A stretch of 5,889 bases of DNA from Candidatus Thorarchaeota archaeon (lineage in GTDB: Archaea > Asgardarchaeota > Thorarchaeia > Thorarchaeales > Thorarchaeaceae), in contig JAEOSL010000160.1 in NCBI GenBank assembly GCA_016840385.1, positions 1 through 5,889 on the forward strand, in the 5' to 3' direction. Shown one piece after another: positions 1 to 4,424 of the stretch (position 1 is its first letter; each line of letters begins with the position of its first letter). The translations under genes were made by a program, and so were the position numbers. Under the pieces are notes generated by a model. The model did no database searches, was not told the DNA's origin, and worked only from the letters and a program-made list of their open reading frames with translations.

Positions 1-302
1 CATTTTGTAAACATCCAAGGTACTAGGTGACCGATGTGAGTATGACCGCTTGGTCCTCTTCCAGTGTAGATAACAAATTTGTTGCCTTTCTCATATTCGT
101 TGAGAATCCAGCCGAGGTCTCTGTGGGAGAAGAATAGGTCTCTCTTGAGATACAGATTCTTTTCTCCAGCAATCTTGTAAATCTGTTCTTTCATTTTCTC
201 AGTGATACGCTCGGTTCCAAACTCTTTGATGAGTCGGTCATAATCGAGTTTACCGCTGACTTTGAATGGTGTTACAACCATGTCGTCTTTTTCTTCACTC
301 AA
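1..302 (-). CDS. trpS: Tryptophanyl-tRNA synthetase, archaeal/eukaryotic type, N-terminal part (cut by window edge)
   Basis: This class I aminoacyl-tRNA synthetase charges tRNA-Trp with tryptophan in the cytoplasm. The 100 visible codons begin LSEEKDDMVVTPFKVSG (TTG start read as Met). They contain the family segment FFSHRDLGWILNEYEKG followed by VIYTGRGPSGHTHIGHLVP. The TGRGPS loop and the HIGH signature (HIGH here in THIGHL) build the ATP site, and this arrangement is typical of the archaeal/eukaryotic TrpRS, not the shorter bacterial one. The TTG at 302 is chosen because AAGGAGA lies 8 nt upstream on the coding strand. An in-frame ATG at 281 has no such site and would remove seven acidic residues. 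The catalytic core beyond HIGH, the KMSKS loop and the anticodon-binding domain lie outside the window. Identification is firm; the exact start is likely. Confidence 0.93.
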   Translation of the reverse strand, partial: MSEEKDDMVVTPFKVSGKLDYDRLIKEFGTERITEKMKEQIYKIAGEKNLYLKRDLFFSHRDLGWILNEYEKGNKFVIYTGRGPSGHTHIGHLVPWMFTK

Positions 303-310
303 TGTGAGTG

Positions 311-317
311 TCTCCTT
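311..317 (-). promoter_or_regulatory. Ribosome binding site of trpS
   Basis: On the minus strand this reads AAGGAGA, a good match to the complement of the archaeal 16S rRNA tail. It is separated by 8 nt from the TTG at 302. It decides for TTG over the in-frame ATG at 281. Confidence 0.7.
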
Positions 318-326
318 GGATGTTTT

Positions 327-345
327 TGCTAACTCATGGTTAGCA
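327..345 (-). repeat. Perfect 7-bp hairpin in the trpS leader
   Basis: The sequence TGCTAAC-TCATG-GTTAGCA forms a perfect 7-bp inverted repeat with a 5-nt loop. On the trpS strand it lies 10 nt before the AAGGAGA ribosome binding site. It could be an RNA hairpin in the leader or a dyad operator for a DNA-binding protein; the sequence alone does not tell which. It is not followed by a long T run on the trpS strand (A-rich instead), so it is not a terminator for trpS. Confidence 0.5.
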
Positions 346-463
346 GCGTTTGACAACTAGACATTCTAATTAAGCGTGGTGGTTCAAAATATGAGAGTTT
401 TAGTCAAAGAGTTACTCTAAAAAGGCCAATCGCAGACATATTTGATTAATCCTATAGTAAATC

Positions 464-468
464 AGGAG
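464..468 (+). promoter_or_regulatory. Ribosome binding site of the amphi-Trp gene
   Basis: AGGAG stands 8 nt before the ATG at 477, fixing that start. Its presence implies a leadered transcript. Confidence 0.65.
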
Positions 469-476
469 TTAACAGA

Positions 477-731
477 ATGCGAATCGAAGACTATGAGTTC
501 GAGCAGGAGAAGACCCTCACTAATCTTGCAGACCTCTTGGAAGAGATTGCTGATCAAATCCGCAAGGGCGACGACCTAGAATTGCCAATGCCCACACTCC
601 AAGCAGGGACTATAGTGGTTCCAATTGGAGAGCCTGTGGAAACGGGAATTGAAGTCAAGCTCAGAAAGCAGTTCGTACACGTGAATATTGCACTTGCATG
701 GAGCCGACCTAGAACCACTCAGGAGGACTAA
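477..731 (+). CDS. Amphi-Trp domain protein, 84 residues
   Basis: This is a small soluble protein resembling the amphi-Trp domain family, which is found in archaea and bacteria and has no established biochemical role. The visible family features are an N-terminal helix with the pattern TLTNLADLLEEIADQIRKG (residues 13-31), a hydrophobic strand GTIVVPIGEP, and two alternating strands (about 58-75). The last strand, VHVNIALAW, ends in the characteristic Trp at residue 75. Residues after W75 are a short charged tail. The length is normal for the family and there is no signal peptide or membrane segment. The ATG is preceded by AGGAG at 8 nt. It is the first gene of a three-gene plus-strand operon. 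Its last codons contain the ribosome binding site for the next gene, so translation of the two is probably coupled. Family assignment comes from the pattern alone and is fairly likely. Confidence 0.68.
   Translation: MRIEDYEFEQEKTLTNLADLLEEIADQIRKGDDLELPMPTLQAGTIVVPIGEPVETGIEVKLRKQFVHVNIALAWSRPRTTQED
721..726 (+). promoter_or_regulatory. Ribosome binding site for the PhoU-like gene, inside the end of the preceding gene
   Basis: AGGAGG is a near-perfect Shine-Dalgarno sequence located in the final codons of the amphi-Trp gene. It lies 8 nt before the TTG at 735, which is the evidence for accepting this TTG as a start. Confidence 0.8.
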
Positions 732-734
732 TCA

Positions 735-1367
735 TTGAGTGAAGAGGTCCTAACTAAAACAGAGATTCTTGCAGGTTTTGTTAAAGTGCTGAGATTGCAT
801 GAGCAAATCAGTGACTATGTAAGAGAGAAACTTTGTTGCACTGCAAGTGAAGCTGAAAGAATATCAGAAGATTGGATTGCAAAGAGAAAGAAAGCAGCTG
901 CAAACCTCAAATCTCTGATGGATAAATTTTCGTTCACAGCAAGACTTCCGAAAAATGACCTAGGCATAATGACTCAGGCAGTCATTGATTATTTACTGAG
1001 AATCCAATTGACCTTTGCTCAAATTGTTGTGATAATTGATTCACTTAGAGGAGAGTCTTTTGGTGAAATATACATGGACTCGCTAACCACCATCTCATCC
1101 AAGGTCCACGAAGCGATTGTTACTCTTCTTCACTTGGTTGAAATTTATGAGAGTGAGCCTGAAAGCGTCAAAGCAGATTTGGATCATATAGTCAAGCTTG
1201 AGAGACAAATTGACGAAGACAACATCATCATCTGCCGTCAGATTTCAGTTAGAACAGGTGATGGTGATTCGGATTTCTCATGCTATATGATGAGGAAAAT
1301 CATTTCAGAGTTGGAACACATATCTGATTATGTGAAAGAGTGCGCAGAGATTCTTGCTGATATTTGA
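735..1367 (+). CDS. PhoU-like / DUF47-type helical protein
   Basis: This 210-residue, probably cytoplasmic, all-helical protein resembles the PhoU/DUF47 (Pit accessory) superfamily, whose members regulate or accompany transporters and bind metal through acidic helix motifs. The clearest signs are LERQIDEDN at residues 155-163 (the E-x3-D-E/D pattern of PhoU helices) and ISELEHISDYVKECAEIL at 190-207, which matches the PhoU-type L-E-x-I-x-D-x-x-x-x-x-A-E helix. The N-terminal half (FTARLPKNDLGIMTQAVIDYL, 66-86) resembles the matching DUF47 region but is poor in the expected acids. The length, about 210 residues, is normal for DUF47. The TTG start has AGGAGG 8 nt upstream. It lies 3 nt after the amphi-Trp gene and overlaps or abuts the antiporter gene, so an antiporter, not a phosphate permease, is the likely partner here. 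The family is likely; the role is inferred. Confidence 0.66.
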   Translation: MSEEVLTKTEILAGFVKVLRLHEQISDYVREKLCCTASEAERISEDWIAKRKKAAANLKSLMDKFSFTARLPKNDLGIMTQAVIDYLLRIQLTFAQIVVIIDSLRGESFGEIYMDSLTTISSKVHEAIVTLLHLVEIYESEPESVKADLDHIVKLERQIDEDNIIICRQISVRTGDGDSDFSCYMMRKIISELEHISDYVKECAEILADI

Positions 1368-1369
1368 GG
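1366..1369 (+). promoter_or_regulatory. Candidate ribosome binding site of the antiporter gene, overlapping the upstream stop codon
   Basis: GAGG overlaps the TGA stop (1365-1367) of the PhoU-like gene and lies 9 nt before a TTG at 1379. No comparable site precedes the alternative TTG at 1364, whose TTGA overlaps the same stop. This favours 1379, although coupling by re-initiation at 1364 is possible. Confidence 0.45.
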
Positions 1370-1378
1370 GATGCATTC

Positions 1379-2959
1379 TTGGCGGATGAGTTTGGAATAT
1401 ACCTAGCAGTTGTTATCTTAATCGGAGGTGCAGTACTCGCTAAGATAGCCGAGAGGTACAAATTACCATATCCCATTCCGCTAATGCTAGCAGGAGTAGC
1501 TCTGAAAGTATTCATTGATCCTGCGATATTCGAAGGATTCCCACTAGCGCTGATTGCTCAACTTACTCTTGCCTCAGTTCTGTTCTATGCAGGATTAACA
1601 ATGAACATCAGGGAACTGAGATCATCTCTTCGCTCGGTAGCAGCCTTAGCCACAGTAGGTGTTGTCCTTACATCACTGATTGCTGGAGGAGCTATCTGGC
1701 TTGCATTGCCAACACTAGGGATTGGTGTAGCATTCATCATTGGAGCGATTCTATCACCTACTGACCCAGCTGCACTCTTTTCAGTTCTTGAATCAGGAGG
1801 TGTACGAGTTAAACGGAAGCTTTTCTCTACGCTCGAGGGAGAAGCAGTATTCAATGATGCAACTGCAGTCATTCTGGTCATCACAGTATTCCTTCCTTTT
1901 GCTGTACCAGAACTAGCTCAACCCTGGTGGATAGTTGCAGGTCAATTTGTCGCCAGTATGGTAATGGGAGTGATGATTGGATTCGGTGTGTCATGGTTGA
2001 TGTCTAAAACTCTACTCAACCTTGAGGGAAGCACAAATACAACAATAGTGACAGCTGCAACTCCTATCATTGCATATGGAGTTGGAGAGTTGTTTGCAGT
2101 ATTCGGACTCCATCCGGGTGCTCTTGCTGCTGTGTTTGCAGGATTATTCATGGCAAACTCACGAATGATTGGATTACAGATACTTCCTCAGAAATCGATG
2201 AGGGGTATAATGAAGAATATGTCATTCATCTTTGAGATCATAGTCTTCATCTTTCTTGGATTCTATTTAGATCTAGCAACAATGACTCCAGAAATCATAG
2301 CTGTCGGCGGAATCGTAGCATTATTAGTGATTCTAATCGCAAGACCCGTGTCTGTCTTTGTTGTGACAGCATTTGATCAGAACATGAATTGGAAAGACAG
2401 GTTCTTCGTTAGTTGGGCAGGAGTCAAAGGTGTAGCTAGCGCGGCATTGGCAGCAATAGTAGTAGCAGAAGTTAGCATTGATATTGGAGGGCCTATCAGT
2501 TCAATCGTATTCATAGTAGTCATTGCCAGTCTCACCATTCAGGGAATATCATCTCCCAGACTTGCCACAATTCTGGGTCTGGTTGAAGAACAAGATGCTG
2601 CACAAGAGATAGCAGCAATGAGAGATGCCACACGTCATGCGCTCTTGAAACTTGTAGACAAGTACACAGAAGGTCAAGTAACTAGTGACCTGTACGTTAG
2701 ATTGAAAGCTGAACTTGAAGAAGAAATTTACAATCTTGAAGATGAATTGCGAAGACTCGTTTCAGACAAAAGAGCAAGGATGAGAGAACTGGAAATCAGA
2801 GAAAATGTGTATCGCGAAAAGCTTGCATTCTTTGAGGCTGAATATGAGAAAGGGAAAGTTCCCTCAGGTCTCTTTGAAGATCAGAGAAGAGAACTTCAGG
2901 CAGAGATAGACGAGCTTTCAATACAACGTAAACCTCAAACTGATGAGAAAGAAAACTAG
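1379..2959 (+). CDS. CPA1 (NhaP-type) Na+/H+ antiporter with cytoplasmic coiled-coil tail
   Basis: This integral membrane protein probably exchanges Na+ (or K+) for H+. Residue numbers count from the upstream TTG at 1364; the start chosen here is the TTG at 1379 (residue 6), which has GAGG 9 nt upstream. About 12 hydrophobic segments run from residue 10 to about 405. Diagnostic CPA1 motifs are GAILSPTDPAA (127-137) in the discontinuous helix, and EGEAVFNDATAV (158-169), whose Asn164-Asp165 pair is the ion-binding ND motif of electroneutral antiporters. ARPVSV at 326-331 and SWAGVKGVASAALAA at 350-364 follow. The last is the usual G-x-R-G helix, with Lys355 in place of Arg. After about residue 405 comes a charged, largely helical tail of some 125 residues with coiled-coil character (about 440-490), longer than in minimal NhaP proteins. 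It is co-transcribed with the PhoU-like and amphi-Trp genes. The family is secure; ion specificity is not. Confidence 0.9.
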   Translation: MADEFGIYLAVVILIGGAVLAKIAERYKLPYPIPLMLAGVALKVFIDPAIFEGFPLALIAQLTLASVLFYAGLTMNIRELRSSLRSVAALATVGVVLTSLIAGGAIWLALPTLGIGVAFIIGAILSPTDPAALFSVLESGGVRVKRKLFSTLEGEAVFNDATAVILVITVFLPFAVPELAQPWWIVAGQFVASMVMGVMIGFGVSWLMSKTLLNLEGSTNTTIVTAATPIIAYGVGELFAVFGLHPGALAAVFAGLFMANSRMIGLQILPQKSMRGIMKNMSFIFEIIVFIFLGFYLDLATMTPEIIAVGGIVALLVILIARPVSVFVVTAFDQNMNWKDRFFVSWAGVKGVASAALAAIVVAEVSIDIGGPISSIVFIVVIASLTIQGISSPRLATILGLVEEQDAAQEIAAMRDATRHALLKLVDKYTEGQVTSDLYVRLKAELEEEIYNLEDELRRLVSDKRARMRELEIRENVYREKLAFFEAEYEKGKVPSGLFEDQRRELQAEIDELSIQRKPQTDEKEN

Positions 2960-2971
2960 CTCAAGTGATAA

Positions 2972-3628
2972 TTATAGCTGAACTTTCTTGTAGGAATCAG
3001 GTAGTCTAATCCCAGTTTTACCTGAGAAGACATCTCTTAGCAATTCGATATGCTCATCGAGGTCCTTGAGAAGTTTATCCCTGGCACCTGCTTCGATGTT
3101 TGGTTCGACCATCCAGATTGTTAGGTAGTTACTTACTACTCCAATCTCGATTGCACTCTCTTCGAAATCTCTGAAGATAGTGAGCTTGACAAGAAACTCA
3201 GACTCGTACATATTCAGAATATCACGAACACTAATCATGATCAAGTCAAGGAACCCAACCAAGTCTTCAAGCTCGGGTGATTCCTCGAGGTCTCCACGCA
3301 TTGTTTCAGTTAGAGTCTGAATACTTGAAGAGGTGTGTCGTAGATTTTCAAACATGTGCATCAATTTAGTAAAATCACGAATGGAGCTCTCTAATAAAGG
3401 CACGAGTCGGTCATACAAATTAACGAGTAGTATTCCCTTGGAGTTCTCACGAATATTCTGGAATCCACTTAATTTTCCAAGTGGACCGTCGAGATGTTCA
3501 ATCTGCATAATTGTGTTAGTTACTGCTTGGATGGCTTTCGCTGACTTACGCTGGATGTTTGACCACTTTTCAACGAATGTGTCAAGGCCCTCACGGAGGT
3601 CATCGAGTGTATCCAAGTAATTTGCCAA
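2972..3628 (-). CDS. Unrecognised all-helical protein
   Basis: I do not recognise this family. The predicted protein is soluble, without signal peptide or membrane segment. It is almost entirely amphipathic helix: heptad-like stretches cover LDTLDDLREGLDTFVEKW near the start, SSIRDFTKLMHMFENL in the middle and EDLVGFLDLIMISVRDIL later, with few glycines or prolines and no cysteine in the body. This suggests a helical bundle, perhaps binding another protein. The start used here is TTG at 3628 (218 residues). It has GGAGTCGAT 6 nt upstream (the GGAG core at 11 nt), and a TATA box at 3665-3673 lies 45 nt upstream. A longer frame opens at a TTG at 3691 (239 residues), but its extra codons contain that TATA box and no good ribosome site precedes it. 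Its 3' end converges with the antiporter gene across 12 nt. That position hints at, but does not prove, a link to the transport operon. Confidence 0.75.
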   Translation of the reverse strand: MANYLDTLDDLREGLDTFVEKWSNIQRKSAKAIQAVTNTIMQIEHLDGPLGKLSGFQNIRENSKGILLVNLYDRLVPLLESSIRDFTKLMHMFENLRHTSSSIQTLTETMRGDLEESPELEDLVGFLDLIMISVRDILNMYESEFLVKLTIFRDFEESAIEIGVVSNYLTIWMVEPNIEAGARDKLLKDLDEHIELLRDVFSGKTGIRLPDSYKKVQL

Positions 3629-3664
3629 GGGTATATCGACTCCGATACATAATTCCTTTTCAGC

Positions 3665-3673
3665 CCATATAAG
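3665..3673 (-). promoter_or_regulatory. TATA box for the unknown helical gene
   Basis: The minus strand reads CTTATATGG, identical to the 9-mer upstream of mat. It would place the start of RNA near 3643, just before or at the GGAG that precedes the TTG at 3628. It lies inside the longer reading frame starting at 3691, which argues against that start. Confidence 0.6.
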
Positions 3674-3691
3674 AGATTCTAAGGGGCACAA

Positions 3692-3767
3692 ATCACTTGA
3701 AAATGCAATTAGGGGCTTTAACTATTCTCATCAATTTAATGCTCCATAAGATTTGCAATTTAAAATA
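3692..3767. other. Intergenic spacer downstream of the XRE-CBS gene
   Basis: This AT-rich spacer follows the stop of the XRE-CBS gene on the minus strand. It includes ATATTTTAAATT right after the stop, which could act as a weak T-rich terminator or as a TATA element for a longer downstream transcript. There is no hairpin with a T run. Read-through from the regulator into the helical-protein gene is therefore possible. Confidence 0.35.
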
Positions 3768-4298
3768 TCAGGTCAACTTGAGAAGATCCGATCGTGTGAT
3801 GATACCACGAATGCGACCTTGACTCTGAACAAGTACTGCTTGGTATTTCTGGAAAAGTGGAGTAATGACATCCACAGGAGTAGTTTCATCTATCATCGGT
3901 ACTCCCTCTGGACTCATCACAGCTTGCACCGATAACTCACTCATGTCATGTTGTAGATTTCGTATGATGTCACGCTCTGTAATGATCCCAATCATTTGAG
4001 TTCCACGAAGAACGGGAATCTGGGAGAAGTTGTGCTTCTGCATCAGACCAACAGCTACCGATGCAGGGTCTCTTGCATCGATGGTGAGAGGATCAATCGT
4101 CATGATGTCATAACAGGTCTTACTCTGCCTACTCGTCAATACTTCAACAATCTTGTTGACAACAGAGAGCTTGGGATCCAATGACCCTCTCTCAAGTCTA
4201 GCAATGTATGATTGGGAAACACCAACTTCTATCGCCACCTCTGCTTGAGTCATCTTCACCAGTCGTCGAAGATTCTGAAGACTTTCTACCGACATCAT
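3768..4298 (-). CDS. XRE-family transcriptional regulator with C-terminal CBS pair
   Basis: This is a DNA-binding regulator of 176 residues. Residues 7-55 form a Cro/C1-type helix-turn-helix; the pattern MTQAEVAIEVGVSQSYIARL (16-35) followed by ERG and a DPKL turn is classic. Two CBS motifs follow: about 62-116 (DIMTIDPLTIDA … MIGIITERDI) and about 126-175 (VMSPEGVPMIDETTPVD … IRGIITRSDLLKL). CBS pairs bind adenosyl ligands such as AMP, ATP, AdoMet or MTA, so DNA binding is probably ligand-controlled. The length and order match the archaeal HTH-CBS proteins. Two tandem ATG codons (4298 and 4295) could start translation. No Shine-Dalgarno is seen, and the TATA element at 4329-4336 predicts a leader of under about 10 nt, so the message is probably leaderless. 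It is divergent from mat, which makes AdoMet supply a plausible target and autoregulation likely. Family certain; ligand and targets inferred. Confidence 0.9.
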   Translation of the reverse strand: MMSVESLQNLRRLVKMTQAEVAIEVGVSQSYIARLERGSLDPKLSVVNKIVEVLTSRQSKTCYDIMTIDPLTIDARDPASVAVGLMQKHNFSQIPVLRGTQMIGIITERDIIRNLQHDMSELSVQAVMSPEGVPMIDETTPVDVITPLFQKYQAVLVQSQGRIRGIITRSDLLKLT

Positions 4299-4314
4299 TT
4301 AACATCAAAAACAC

Positions 4315-4349
4315 ATATTCCCTGAGAGAATAAAAATGCTTGGGAATAT
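4315..4349. promoter_or_regulatory. Inverted repeat ATATTCCC/GGGAATAT framing the regulator's TATA box
   Basis: ATATTCCC (4315-4322) and its exact reverse complement GGGAATAT (4342-4349) are separated by 19 nt. The dyad centre, 4332, coincides with the TATA-like AATAAAAA on the minus strand promoter. Arm centres are 27 bp apart, roughly two and a half helical turns. This is a good candidate operator for a dimeric helix-turn-helix regulator, most simply the XRE-CBS protein itself. Two 8-bp arms can also arise by chance in AT-rich DNA. Confidence 0.5.
4329..4336 (-). promoter_or_regulatory. TATA-like element of the XRE-CBS gene
   Basis: The minus strand reads TTTTTATT, centred about 34 nt before the ATG at 4298. 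A start of RNA about 26 nt downstream would give a leader of about 8 nt or less, consistent with the absence of a ribosome binding site. Confidence 0.5.
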
Positions 4350-4350
4350 T

Positions 4351-4375
4351 ACCCATGCGAATGACCCATGAATGA
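4351..4375 (+). repeat. Tandem direct repeat ACCCATG(CG)AATGA upstream of the mat TATA box
   Basis: ACCCATGCGAATG at 4351-4363 is followed directly by ACCCATG-AATGA at 4364-4375. The ACCCATG words are thus 13 nt apart. The repeat ends one base before the TATA box at 4377, where archaeal activators or B-recognition contacts often act. It may be a regulator site or a chance duplication. Confidence 0.35.
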
Positions 4376-4376
4376 A

Positions 4377-4385
4377 CTTATATGG
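4377..4385 (+). promoter_or_regulatory. TATA box of mat
   Basis: CTTATATGG is a strong archaeal TATA element. It is centred near 4381 and predicts RNA starting around 4407, about 18 nt before the ATG at 4425. The same 9-mer precedes the unknown helical gene. It falls within the longer mat reading frame that begins at 4368, which shows that frame's start is not the real one. Confidence 0.65.
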
Positions 4386-4412
4386 ACATTTCTTCGAGCT
4401 CGATGGAAATAC

Positions 4413-4420
4413 GAGTTGAT
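4413..4420 (+). promoter_or_regulatory. Ribosome binding site of mat
   Basis: GAGTTGAT matches GAGGTGAT, the complement of the 16S tail, at 7 of 8 positions. It lies 4 nt before the ATG at 4425, with the GAG core at 9 nt. Confidence 0.5.
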
Positions 4421-4424
4421 TATT

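Larger units (their letters stand above)
303..476. promoter_or_regulatory. Divergent intergenic region between trpS and the transport operon
   Basis: These 174 nt hold the promoters of two divergent transcription units. For trpS, CTTAATTA on the minus strand (around 367-374) would place the start of RNA near the outer edge of the leader hairpin. AAAATATGA (about 386-394) is another AT-rich candidate. For the operon, the AT-rich stretches around 415-423 and 438-449 are candidates; the second is too close to the ribosome binding site to leave a leader containing it. A small palindrome AGAGT-T-ACTCT occurs at 408-418. None of the TATA choices is compelling, and no small gene or RNA is apparent here. 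Confidence 0.4.

Noticed and set aside
329..344. Tiny ATG-AGT-TAG frame in the trpS leader hairpin as a leader peptide
   Set aside because: Two codons with no Trp and no ribosome site; no support for attenuation by translation.
1300..1515. Minus-strand open frame of 71 codons
   Set aside because: It overlaps the PhoU-like and antiporter genes, and its protein shows no family pattern or ribosome site.
1585..2151. Minus-strand open frames inside the antiporter gene
   Set aside because: They are antisense shadows of a clear membrane transporter gene.
3333..3620. Plus-strand open frame opposite the helical-protein gene
   Set aside because: It is antisense to a longer frame with promoter and ribosome site, and its composition is not protein-like.
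3629..3691. N-terminal extension of the helical protein from TTG 3691
   Set aside because: It includes the CTTATATGG promoter element and lacks a ribosome site. It is kept as an alternative because the downstream TTG has only a moderate site.
3753..4184. Plus-strand open frames opposite the XRE-CBS gene
   Set aside because: They are shadows of a confidently identified regulator.
4368..4424. N-terminal extension of mat from ATG 4368
   Set aside because: The 19 extra codons contain a strong TATA box, no ribosome site precedes them, and the family begins near the ATG at 4425.
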